From NCBI GenBank assembly GCA_027310735.1, contig DAIDAH010000100.1:1-9853 (forward strand): DNA of 9,853 nucleotides. The letters run 5' to 3'. Source of the stretch: Methylotenera sp. GTDB taxonomy: Bacteria; Pseudomonadota; Gammaproteobacteria; Burkholderiales; Methylophilaceae. The notes beneath the pieces were generated by a model. That model was not told the DNA's origin, did no database searches, and saw only the letters and a list, made by a program, of their open reading frames with translations. Both the position numbers and the translations under genes were made by a program. Positions 1 through 6,502 of this stretch are shown here, in pieces (position 1 is the first letter of the stretch; every line of letters starts with the position of its first letter).

Positions 1-1
1 G

Positions 2-718
2 CCAGGAGCTTTATCTAATCAGCCGCCAGTGCCCGCAACTGCGCCATTGGTGACACCCGCAGGCGCTAATGCAAGCGCTACGACCGCTGGTGCACCAGTG
101 GTAAATACGCAAAAAAATATGACGACTAATTATGAGGTAGATAAAACAGTTCGTTATGTACAGCAAGCAATGGGTGGTATTAAGCGTCTGAATGTTGCGG
201 TTGTTGTGAATAATATGCAGGTTGTGGATGCTAAAGGTAAAGTGAGCTATCGTCCACTTACTGTGGCAGAGAAGAAGCAGATTAATGATTTGGCTATGCA
301 GGCAATGGGATTTAGCAAGGAGCGTGGTGACTCACTGACTGTGGTGAATAGTTCATTTGCTGGTGAGCCTGCTGAAGTTTTGCCGGTAGTACCTCTTTGG
401 CAAAACCCATTACTTATTGAGTATGGAAAGGATGCATTGCGCTTTATTGTAGGGGTTGTTGTGTTGTTTATGATTTACTCTCGTATATTAAAGCCTATGT
501 TGGCAAAGCTTTCGGCGCCACCTTCGCCGCGATCTACGCAGTCAAAAGATGCGGATGGGGTAGATGCCGTTGTTAGTTTAAGTGGTGAGCAAGCTGCAGG
601 TGCTGCAATGGCAAAAGGTTATGAGCAGACTTTGGATGCGGCGAAACAGCTTGCAAAAGATAATCCGAGAATGGTTGCTAGTGTTGTCTCTGGCTGGACG
701 AGTGGGGAAGATTCGTAA
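2..718 (+). CDS. fliF: Flagellar MS-ring protein FliF, C-terminal part (5' end outside window)
   Basis: FliF forms the MS ring in the inner membrane, the base on which the rotor and export gate are built. Only the last 238 residues are present; the frame is open to the window edge, so the GTG at 29 is an internal valine codon, not a start. The fragment begins P-G-A-L-S-N-Q-P-P, a motif typical of FliF, followed by a low-complexity Ala/Thr/Pro linker and the conserved N-Y-E-V-D-K-T-V stretch (nt about 128-151). A hydrophobic segment at nt about 434-487 (L-R-F-I-V-G-V-V-V-L-F-M-I-Y) is the second transmembrane helix. The last ~27 residues (nt about 626-706, with D-N-P-R-M-V-A-S-V-V-S-G-W) match the cytoplasmic FliG-binding tail. 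The stop lies 2 bp before the fliG ATG, so the two genes are cotranscribed and probably translationally coupled. Confidence 0.97.
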   Translation, partial: PGALSNQPPVPATAPLVTPAGANASATTAGAPVVNTQKNMTTNYEVDKTVRYVQQAMGGIKRLNVAVVVNNMQVVDAKGKVSYRPLTVAEKKQINDLAMQAMGFSKERGDSLTVVNSSFAGEPAEVLPVVPLWQNPLLIEYGKDALRFIVGVVVLFMIYSRILKPMLAKLSAPPSPRSTQSKDADGVDAVVSLSGEQAAGAAMAKGYEQTLDAAKQLAKDNPRMVASVVSGWTSGEDS

Positions 719-720
719 TA

Positions 721-1719
721 ATGAGTGAAGCTGGTGTAATGAAAAGTGCCGTTTTAATGCTGGCATTAGGTGCGGATGAGGCCGCAGAGGTGATGAAGTT
801 TCTAAGCCCGAAAGAGGTGCAGAAGCTTGGGTCAGCAATGGCGACAATGAAGTCTGTTGGACGTGAACAAGTTGAGAATGTTGTAACTGAGTTTTTGGGG
901 AAAGTTGAGCAAAGTAGTGATTTTGGTTTAGATTCAGATGAGTATATTCGATCTGTATTAACTAAAGCACTTGGCGATGATAAAGCCTCAGGTCTGCTTA
1001 ACCGTATTTTGCAGTCGCGTGATGCCAGTGGCATTGAAAGTCTTAAGTGGATGGATGCGTTCACGGTAGCTGAGTTTATTAAGAATGAGCACCCACAAAT
1101 TGTAGCTACGATTCTTGTGCACTTGGAACCAGATCAAGCTGCTGAAGTTATTGGGCATTTTACTGATAGGTTGCGGCAGGATGTCATGTTGCGTATTGCT
1201 ACATTGGATGGCGTTAAGCCTATCGCTTTGCGTGAGTTAAATGATGTAATGACTAAGTTGCTGACTGGTAATGAGAGCATTAAGAAGCAGACGATGGGCG
1301 GTATTAAAGTGGCGGCTGACATCATGAACTTTATGAGTGGTGATAACGAGGCTAGTGTGATGGATGGCCTGAAAAGTTACGATGATGACATGGCTCAGAA
1401 GATTATGGATGAGATGTTTGTGTTCGATAATGTGATGGAGATTGACGATAAGGGTATTCAGGTTATGTTGAGAGAGGTGCAGTCTGAAACACTGATTATT
1501 GCACTTAAGGGCACTACCGACGAATTGCGTGAGAAGATATTTAAAAACATGTCATCACGTGCAGCGGAAATGATGCGTGAAGATCTTGAGTCTAAAGGTC
1601 CGGTTAAGTTGTCTGAAGTGGAAGCTCAGCAAAAACAAATTCTACAAATTGTGCGCAGGCTTGCTGATGAAGGGCAGATACAACTCGCTGGTAAAGGAGG
1701 GGATGATCAATATGTTTAA
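721..1719 (+). CDS. fliG: Flagellar motor switch protein FliG
   Basis: FliG sits on the cytoplasmic face of the MS ring; its N-terminal domain binds FliF, its middle domain binds FliM, and its C-terminal domain meets the MotA stator to make torque. The 332-residue length is normal. Visible landmarks are the E-H-P-Q motif at residues 123-126 (FliM binding), the M-G-G-I-K linker at 192-196, and the C-terminal torque helix with charged residues K263, R280, E287, D288 and K296, corresponding by eye to the E. coli torque residues (the last is Lys instead of Arg). The protein ends in D-D-Q-Y-V, a usual FliG ending. The ATG lies 2 bp after the fliF stop. The last codons (K-G-G-D) contain a strong Shine-Dalgarno string at 1693-1700, which may serve the small ORF described separately. 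The gene is intact. Confidence 0.98.
   Translation: MSEAGVMKSAVLMLALGADEAAEVMKFLSPKEVQKLGSAMATMKSVGREQVENVVTEFLGKVEQSSDFGLDSDEYIRSVLTKALGDDKASGLLNRILQSRDASGIESLKWMDAFTVAEFIKNEHPQIVATILVHLEPDQAAEVIGHFTDRLRQDVMLRIATLDGVKPIALRELNDVMTKLLTGNESIKKQTMGGIKVAADIMNFMSGDNEASVMDGLKSYDDDMAQKIMDEMFVFDNVMEIDDKGIQVMLREVQSETLIIALKGTTDELREKIFKNMSSRAAEMMREDLESKGPVKLSEVEAQQKQILQIVRRLADEGQIQLAGKGGDDQYV
1693..1700 (+). promoter_or_regulatory. Strong Shine-Dalgarno string at the 3' end of fliG
   Basis: AAAGGAGG lies inside the last codons of fliG. Two ATGs in one frame follow, at 1703 (2 nt away, too close) and 1712 (11 nt away, slightly long). The fliH ATG at 1797 is 96 nt downstream, too far for this site to serve it directly. 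It may be a by-product of coding K-G-G-D, or it may drive the small ORF ending at 1804. Confidence 0.4.
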
Positions 1720-1804
1720 TTTTGATTTAAAGATAAGATTCGCAACACAGTGTAGAGGTGTTAATGATACTTACTTTTGCTTTATGCTAGGTTTTTATGG
1801 CTAA
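1712..1804 (+). CDS. Possible small ORF (30 aa) bridging fliG and fliH
   Basis: This 30-codon ORF (33 codons if read from the ATG at 1703) fills the fliG-fliH gap in a frame different from both genes. It follows the AAAGGAGG at 1693-1700 and ends with TAA at 1802-1804, which overlaps the fliH ATG at 1797. The peptide begins M-F-N-F-D-L-K-I-R-F and ends F-M-L-G-F-Y-G; I recognise no family. Its most plausible role would be to carry ribosomes to the fliH start, since fliH itself has only a weak AGG before its ATG. It may equally be chance: the spacing to either ATG is not ideal and the sequence shows no obvious protein-like pattern. Confidence 0.25.
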   Translation: MFNFDLKIRFATQCRGVNDTYFCFMLGFYG

Positions 1805-2450
1805 TATCGGCGTGCCTAAGGGGCAGCAAACAGCCTATGAGCGCTGGGAGATGTCATCATTTTCCAGTGATAAAGATAATTCTGTCAGAAATACGCAGGC
1901 CAAAATCGACGCTGAAAACGCTGAAAAATCAGCGCAGATTTTTGATGATATGAGAAAAAAAGGTTATGCCAAAGGCATGCAGGAAGGTTTTGCTGTTGGT
2001 ATGGCTGAGGCTAAGGAACGTGCTCAAGAAGATAAGCAGAAGTTTCTTACATTAATGACCGCCTTTAGTGATGCTCTTGAGAAGTCTGATGAGCAGATTG
2101 CCGATGATGTGCTGTCTTTAGCACTTGATGTTGCAAAGTCGATGATTAAGGTGAAGTTAAATATAGATCCAGCTGCAGTATTGGCTGTAGTCATGGATGC
2201 AATACATTATTTGCCACATATTCAGAAGCCGGCCAGAATTTTACTGCATCATGATGATGTTCAGTTGTTGCGTGAGCATATGGCCGATGATGTTTCAAGT
2301 GGGCAGTGGCAGATACATGAAGATTATCGTGTTGAGCGTGGTGGCTGTATTGTTGAAACAGGTACTAATCAAGTAGATGCAACCAATGTTGTGCGCTGGA
2401 AAAGAATTAGTGAGGCACTATCACAACACAATGACTGGCTATTGCCGTGA
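1797..2450 (+). CDS. fliH: Flagellar assembly protein FliH (ATPase regulator)
   Basis: FliH dimers bind the FliI ATPase and tether it to the C ring through FliN, acting as the peripheral stalk of the export apparatus. At 217 residues the length is normal. The N-terminus contains A-Y-E-R-W-E-M-S-S-F (residues 13-22), the aromatic segment expected near the start of FliH and thought to contact FliN or the export gate; this supports the ATG at 1797, and the frame is closed by a TAG at 1788-1790 just upstream. Residues 56-68 form an exact G-x-x-x-G-x-x-x-G-x-x-x-G helix repeat, a hallmark of FliH. The C-terminal half (about 90-215) is the FliI-binding domain. The Shine-Dalgarno is weak (AGG at 1789-1791), so translation may depend on ribosomes arriving from upstream. 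The TGA stop overlaps the fliI GTG. Confidence 0.95.
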   Translation: MANIGVPKGQQTAYERWEMSSFSSDKDNSVRNTQAKIDAENAEKSAQIFDDMRKKGYAKGMQEGFAVGMAEAKERAQEDKQKFLTLMTAFSDALEKSDEQIADDVLSLALDVAKSMIKVKLNIDPAAVLAVVMDAIHYLPHIQKPARILLHHDDVQLLREHMADDVSSGQWQIHEDYRVERGGCIVETGTNQVDATNVVRWKRISEALSQHNDWLLP

Positions 2451-3880
2451 GCCAAGCTAACCAGCTTTTGAAGAATACACATCGGCGACGCTGGCATGGG
2501 CATGTACGTGACTGTAAAGAAATATTGAGCATTGTCGAACCCATGGAAATTGCCGGGCGTATTGTTAAGCTGACGGGATTGGTGATGGAGGCTGTTGGCG
2601 TAAAACTGCCTATAGGAAGCGCATGTTACGTGCCGATATCTGAAGGGCGTCGAGTTGAGGCTGAGGTGGTGGGCTTCGACGGAGAGCGATTGTTGTTGAT
2701 GCCGCAAAGCAGCGTTGATGGCGTAGTGCCAGGTGCGAAAGTATTTTCGTTGGAGGTCGCAGAAAGTTTGCCTAAGCCGCACCATAACCAGCCGCCACGC
2801 AGACGCTCTGTTGATCGTACGCGTCATTTGCCTGTAGGTAATGCACTTTTGGGTCGAGTGGTTGATGGGGCAGGTAATCCGCTTGATGATTTGGGTAAAA
2901 TTGACTCGGCACAAAGTTCGCCACTTAATGCGCGCCCACTAAACCCTTTAATGCGAGCTCCGATTGAAGATATCTTGGATGTGGGCGTGCGTGCGATTAA
3001 TAGTATGTTAACTGTTGGTCGAGGTCAGCGTATGGGTTTGTTTGCAGGCTCTGGTGTGGGTAAGAGTGTGCTGTTGGGCATGATGGCACGCTACACCACC
3101 GCAGATGTAATTGTAGTTGGTTTGATTGGTGAGCGTGGCCGTGAGGTTAAAGAATTTATTGAGCAGATATTGGGGCATGAAGGCCTTGCACGCTCAGTTG
3201 TAGTTGCAGCGCCAGCAGATGCGCCCGCATTAATGCGATTGCAGGGCGCTAATTATGCAACAACAATTGCGGAAAATTTTCGTGATCAAGGTAAAAACGT
3301 GTTGTTGATTATGGATTCATTAACGCGTTATGCGATGGCGCAGCGTGAGATTGCTTTGGCGATTGGTGAGCCGCCAGCAACTAAAGGTTACCCTCCATCT
3401 GTATTTGCAAAGCTGCCAGCGTTGGTGGAGCGCACTGGTAATGGCAAGCGCGGTGAGGGGTCAATTACTGCTTTTTACACGGTGCTGACTGAGGGTGATG
3501 ATCAGCAAGATCCTATTGCAGATGCGGCGCGAGCCATTCTTGATGGACATATTGTGTTAAGCCGAGGATTGGCCGAGAGCGGTCATTACCCTGCAATTGA
3601 TATTGAACAGTCGATTAGTCGCGCGATGCATAATATTACTAGTGTGGAGCACCAGAAGTTAGCGCGCAAGCTTAAACAACTTAACTCTCGCTATATGCGA
3701 AGTGTGGATCTGATTAATGTTGGGGCATACGAAGCAGGTAGCGATGCAGTACTGGATCAGGCAATTGCGAGGCATGATCGTATAGATGCCTTTTTACAAC
3801 AGGATATTGCGGAGCGCGCTGATGTGGAAGAGAGTATTCATCATTTAGCGAGTGTGTTAGATGGCTTGATGTTAAACTAG
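2447..3880 (+). CDS. fliI: Flagellum-specific ATP synthase FliI (export ATPase)
   Basis: FliI is the hexameric cytoplasmic ATPase of the flagellar type III export system; it unloads substrates and chaperones at the gate. The 477-residue protein has the F1-beta-like core: Walker A G-S-G-V-G-K-S at 201-207, the G-E-R-G-R-E-V segment at 228-234 with the likely catalytic Glu229, and Walker B L-L-I-M-D at 286-290. The N-terminal beta-barrel is marked by G-R-I-V-K-L-T-G-L-V-M-E-A-V-G (37-51). A Pro/Arg/His-rich insert (about 109-128) links it to the core. The GTG start overlaps the fliH stop by 4 bp (GTGA) and leaves the usual ~36 residues before the barrel; the next in-frame ATG (2543) would cut off most of this part. 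The absence of a clear Shine-Dalgarno fits translational coupling to fliH. Confidence 0.98.
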   Translation: MSQANQLLKNTHRRRWHGHVRDCKEILSIVEPMEIAGRIVKLTGLVMEAVGVKLPIGSACYVPISEGRRVEAEVVGFDGERLLLMPQSSVDGVVPGAKVFSLEVAESLPKPHHNQPPRRRSVDRTRHLPVGNALLGRVVDGAGNPLDDLGKIDSAQSSPLNARPLNPLMRAPIEDILDVGVRAINSMLTVGRGQRMGLFAGSGVGKSVLLGMMARYTTADVIVVGLIGERGREVKEFIEQILGHEGLARSVVVAAPADAPALMRLQGANYATTIAENFRDQGKNVLLIMDSLTRYAMAQREIALAIGEPPATKGYPPSVFAKLPALVERTGNGKRGEGSITAFYTVLTEGDDQQDPIADAARAILDGHIVLSRGLAESGHYPAIDIEQSISRAMHNITSVEHQKLARKLKQLNSRYMRSVDLINVGAYEAGSDAVLDQAIARHDRIDAFLQQDIAERADVEESIHHLASVLDGLMLN

Positions 3881-3932
3881 TATTGGTTTTGATGTAGATT
3901 AAAGCAGAATATATCGCGTTTGTAGAGATAAT

Positions 3933-4379
3933 ATGGCCACACAGTCAATGAGTGCATTGAAGATGTTGAAAGATCTCGCTGCCAAAGAAGTCGAGTTGGC
4001 TACCGAGGCCTTGGCACATGCAATGAAATTGGTGGAAGAAGCGCAGAGTAAGCAAGATTTGTTGCATGACTATCGGCAGGGTTATGTTGAGAATCTTAAT
4101 CAGTCGATGAAAGTGGGAATAAGCGCTGATGCTTATCAGAACTATCAGAGCTTCTTTGGAAAGTTGGATCAGGCAATAGCCGGGCAATCGGATGTGGTTG
4201 AATCGGCAAAAAAACTTGTGATATTAAAGCGACAGCTATGGCAGGAGAGTCAGCGTAAAAAATTGTCGTATGAGGTGTTGCTACAACGTTCAGATAAGAA
4301 AGTACTTAAAGTCGAACAAAAGAAAGATCAGAAAATGATGGATGAGTTTGCTATGCGAATTAGTCGGACTGGGCGTTAG
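3933..4379 (+). CDS. fliJ: Flagellar export protein FliJ
   Basis: FliJ is a small coiled-coil protein that inserts into the FliI hexamer like the gamma subunit of F1 and contacts FlhA and empty export chaperones. The 148-residue length is typical. The sequence is almost wholly helical and charged, with two likely coiled-coil arms (about 10-60 and 70-140) and no cysteine. The pattern N-Y-Q-S-F-F-G-K-L-D near residue 69 and the C-terminal E-Q-K-K-D-Q-K-M-M-D-E-F-A match FliJ of betaproteobacteria by eye. FliJ is poorly conserved, so its position between fliI and fliK is strong supporting evidence. The ATG follows AGAG about 8 nt upstream. It is separated from fliI by 52 bp, in which I see nothing convincing. 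Confidence 0.93.
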   Translation: MATQSMSALKMLKDLAAKEVELATEALAHAMKLVEEAQSKQDLLHDYRQGYVENLNQSMKVGISADAYQNYQSFFGKLDQAIAGQSDVVESAKKLVILKRQLWQESQRKKLSYEVLLQRSDKKVLKVEQKKDQKMMDEFAMRISRTGR

Positions 4380-4419
4380 GACTAAAAGATGAGGTTCGTT
4401 AAGTTGAAGTCTAGAGCCA

Positions 4420-4436
4420 TTAATCATTAGGATTAA
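4420..4436 (+). repeat. Small inverted repeat over the fliK ribosome binding site
   Basis: TTAATC (4420-4425) and GATTAA (4431-4436) are perfect 6-bp arms with the 5-nt loop ATTAG. The only Shine-Dalgarno candidate for fliK, AGGA at 4429-4432, lies partly in the loop and partly in the right arm. The stem is AT-rich and weak, so an effect on translation is only a possibility. Confidence 0.3.
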
Positions 4437-4442
4437 AAAATT

Positions 4443-5729
4443 ATGAATAATTTATCATTACAAACGATACAAATAGCTACGCAGAAAAGTCCATCTGAGT
4501 CAGTCAGTAAGGGGGATTCTGGAGCGGGGGCGATTGATTCAGGGGTTACAAAAAGTTCATTCCAGACGACACTGAACAAGCAAGTGCAAGCTAATGAAAG
4601 CCAGAATAGGCCGACACAAGAAAGTAAGCAGCCTTCAACTAAGAGCGTATTAGAAAATAAAATTCCTAGCAAACAAAGGGCTTCAGACCAATTGGCTGCT
4701 AAGCTACAAGTTCAGGCTAAGGCGCGTACTGGAGACCATGTTGTTAATGATGCGAAATTAGTGCTTGACGATAGTGGCAGTGTCAAGCGTGCTCTTGCTG
4801 TTGAGGGGTTGATTCAGAAGAAATCGTCGGCGTCCGATGATGGAGACACGAAAGTTGAGACATCAGCTGTCGGGATTTCTGATGTAAATTCTGGAGTAGT
4901 AGATGCTTCTTCAGCTATTGCACCAATGGTATTAGGCGCATTTAAGGGTATTCAAACACAAGTAAGTCCAACTCTGGATGATGCTTTGAGTAAGGAGTTA
5001 ACACGCGGGAAAAGCATAGGTATACCTGGAAATGATGCTCAAGTTACTCAAAGTATGGAGAAGCGCTTGGGTGAAAAGGCTAGTTCAGATACCTCACAAT
5101 GGGTAGATAGTGTGCTAGCAAACACAGCTAAACAGAGTGGTATAGATGAATCATCAGTTAGTAAGTTGCTTTTTGATACTTCTAAGGATAGTACAAGAGA
5201 GTCTGTTCTTAAGGAGGTTGCTATGCCAGCTAATTATCAAGCCGTATTGCAAGCGAATACACCGTTATCTGCTCAGTTGGTAGGGAGCGCTAATGTTATT
5301 AGCAGTTACCCAGGTAAGTCTGGCTGGGATCAGGCTATTAGCCAAAAAGTTGTTTGGATGGTTGGTGCTGGAGAGCAGTCGGCAACGCTAACACTTAATC
5401 CGCCAGACTTGGGTCCTTTGCAAGTGGTGATTCATGTGCATAATGATCAGGCTGACACGACTTTTATTTCGGATAATAAAGAGGTGCGTCAAGCCTTAGA
5501 GAATGGCATGTCAAACTTACGCGATAAAATGAGTGATGCTGGAATTCAGCTTGGACAAGCGAATGTTAGTACGGGGAGTCAGTCTCAGCAAGAGTTTCAG
5601 CGGGCGACACAGAGTCGGTCTGCTACCGCATCAAATGATAGCGGTAGTATAGACCCTCAAATATTAGGCGTCGTTGGAACCGAGTCCCTCGTGCGTATTA
5701 CTAATGGCTTGGTCGATACCTTTGCATAA
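4443..5729 (+). CDS. fliK: Flagellar hook-length control protein FliK
   Basis: FliK is a secreted ruler that measures hook length and, through its C-terminal domain, makes FlhB switch export from rod/hook to filament substrates. The 428-residue protein has the expected two-part design: a long, low-complexity Ser/Gln/Ala/Asp-rich N-terminal part (1 to about 260) and a conserved C-terminal hook-length domain (about 290-380) containing L-N-P-P-D-L-G-P-L-Q-V at 318-328, the signature of the family. It ends V-R-I-T-N-G-L-V-D-T-F-A, after a Gln/Ser-rich linker. Its ATG is 10 nt after AGGA (4429-4432), a modest site. A far stronger site, AAGGAGGT at 5211-5218, lies inside the gene before an in-frame ATG (Met261). 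It is the last gene before the 251-bp intergenic region. Confidence 0.96.
   Translation: MNNLSLQTIQIATQKSPSESVSKGDSGAGAIDSGVTKSSFQTTLNKQVQANESQNRPTQESKQPSTKSVLENKIPSKQRASDQLAAKLQVQAKARTGDHVVNDAKLVLDDSGSVKRALAVEGLIQKKSSASDDGDTKVETSAVGISDVNSGVVDASSAIAPMVLGAFKGIQTQVSPTLDDALSKELTRGKSIGIPGNDAQVTQSMEKRLGEKASSDTSQWVDSVLANTAKQSGIDESSVSKLLFDTSKDSTRESVLKEVAMPANYQAVLQANTPLSAQLVGSANVISSYPGKSGWDQAISQKVVWMVGAGEQSATLTLNPPDLGPLQVVIHVHNDQADTTFISDNKEVRQALENGMSNLRDKMSDAGIQLGQANVSTGSQSQQEFQRATQSRSATASNDSGSIDPQILGVVGTESLVRITNGLVDTFA
5211..5225 (+). promoter_or_regulatory. Candidate internal ribosome binding site and in-frame start in fliK
   Basis: AAGGAGGT (5211-5218), a perfect 8-nt match to the anti-Shine-Dalgarno, is followed after 4 nt by an ATG (5223) in the fliK frame. 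Initiation here would give a 168-residue protein (Met261 to the end) consisting almost exactly of the conserved C-terminal switch domain and tail, without the ruler part. The codons read K-E-V-A-M. It could be a coding accident, as AAG GAG GTT is an ordinary codon run. Confidence 0.4.
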
Positions 5730-5838
5730 TGATTAGTAAATCAACGAGTTTATAGTTTTTTTGATTGAAATAATTGTTTTAAGAGTTATATCCATATGTA
5801 TGGTTATTTCATCGGCTGATAATGCACGAGTGGGCAAG

Positions 5839-5847
5839 TGTTATAAT
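5839..5847 (+). promoter_or_regulatory. Candidate extended -10 sigma-70 promoter for fliL onward
   Basis: TGTTATAAT is a perfect extended -10 element (TG-n-TATAAT) in the 251-bp gap between fliK and fliL. No good -35 hexamer lies 16-18 bp upstream (ATAATG at the 17-bp position), which extended -10 promoters can do without. Transcription would begin near 5853-5856 and give a leader of about 125 nt before fliL, containing the inverted repeat at 5908-5957. Confidence 0.5.
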
Positions 5848-5907
5848 CCGCGGACATACAAGTGGTCAGTAAAAGAGTTTCTAGATATACGTAATTGATT
5901 TTAATTG

Positions 5908-5957
5908 AATCACTGCTGTTTGTAATACTTGCATCTGCACGAAAAACAGCAGTGATT
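5908..5957 (+). repeat. Perfect 14-bp inverted repeat in the fliL leader (hairpin / possible attenuator)
   Basis: AATCACTGCTGTTT (5908-5921) is the exact reverse complement of AAACAGCAGTGATT (5944-5957), with a 22-nt loop. One more G-U pair (5907/5958) is possible. The right arm runs into only four T residues (5956-5959), so as an intrinsic terminator it is weak. It lies 9 nt before the fliL Shine-Dalgarno AGGAA (5967-5971), close enough to influence ribosome access. Possible roles are a leaky terminator of the fliK unit, an attenuator, an mRNA-stabilising stem or a protein-binding palindrome; the sequence alone does not decide. Confidence 0.7.
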
Positions 5958-5980
5958 TTACTCAACAGGAAACGCACCAA

Positions 5981-6484
5981 ATGGCAAAAGATCCAAAATC
6001 AGCAGTTGAAGTTGAAGTCGAAGCGCCCGCACCAGCATCTAAGAAGAAGTTAATTATCATTATTGCTGCGGTGGTATTGCTCGCAGGAGGCGGGGCAGCA
6101 GCTTGGTTTATGATGCATCAAAAAGCCGATCCTCATAAAGAGGAAGTTAAACATGCAGAGCCAGCAAAAGCCCCAGTGTTCATTACACTAGAGACATTTA
6201 CTGTGAATTTACAGCCTGATCCAGATGAGAAGTTCCTGCAGGTCGATATGCAACTCCAAGTGGCTAGCAATGAAGTTGCTGAGGAACTCAAAACACAGAT
6301 GCCGGTAGTGCGAAATCGTTTGTTATTGTTGCTAACCAGTAAGAAAGCAAGTGAGATTTTAACGATGGATGGTAAAAAACAATTGAGTGATGAAATTGTT
6401 GCTGAGTTAAAAAAACCTTTCTCAGTGAATGCTAAACCACAAGAAATCTTAGGTGTTTACTTTACGTCTTTTGTTGTTCAGTAA
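5981..6484 (+). CDS. fliL: Flagellar basal body-associated protein FliL
   Basis: FliL is a single-pass inner-membrane protein around the basal body that associates with the MotAB stator and supports its engagement. The 167-residue protein has a short acidic/proline cytoplasmic tail, three lysines (21-23), one transmembrane helix (about 24-46, ending G-G-G-A-A-A-W-F-M-M), a charged Lys/Glu linker and a periplasmic domain from about 66. Conserved FliL points are F-I-T-L-E-T-F-T-V-N-L (67-77), V-R-N-R-L-L-L-L-L (110-118) and the ending V-Y-F-T-S-F-V-V-Q. The ATG has a good site, AGGAA 9 nt upstream. It is the first gene after the candidate promoter and hairpin, so it probably starts the fliLMNOPQR transcription unit. 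Confidence 0.96.
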   Translation: MAKDPKSAVEVEVEAPAPASKKKLIIIIAAVVLLAGGGAAAWFMMHQKADPHKEEVKHAEPAKAPVFITLETFTVNLQPDPDEKFLQVDMQLQVASNEVAEELKTQMPVVRNRLLLLLTSKKASEILTMDGKKQLSDEIVAELKKPFSVNAKPQEILGVYFTSFVVQ

Positions 6485-6502
6485 CTAGTTTGAAATTGAC
6501 CT

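Noticed and set aside
29..31. GTG at 29 as the start of a 229-residue gene
   Set aside because: The frame is open to the window edge and the upstream residues (P-G-A-L-S-N-Q-P-P) are typical FliF sequence, so the gene is a fragment, not a short gene.
1955..1961. Seven-A run in fliH as a programmed frameshift or slippage site
   Set aside because: The codons simply encode R-K-K-G, no stimulatory structure or alternative useful product is evident, and full-length FliH is read without a shift.
2369..2914. Minus-strand 181-codon ORF opposite fliH/fliI
   Set aside because: Lies opposite two well-recognised genes, with a composition rich in His, Gln, Arg and Cys typical of antisense reading and no recognisable domain.
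3888..3915. Promoter between fliI and fliJ (TTTGAT ... TATATC)
   Set aside because: Both hexamers are poor and the gap is only 52 bp in a continuous operon; easily chance.
5737..5762. Run of seven T (5756-5762) after fliK as an intrinsic terminator
   Set aside because: Only a 5-bp AT-rich stem with a G-U pair (5737-5741/5748-5752) precedes it; too weak to call a terminator.
5815..5822. GCTGATAA, 7/8 match to the FliA (sigma-28) -10 element GCCGATAA, upstream of fliL
   Set aside because: At the required 11-bp spacing the -35 position reads ATGTATGG, which hardly matches TAAAGTTT, and class II genes such as fliL are not usual FliA targets.
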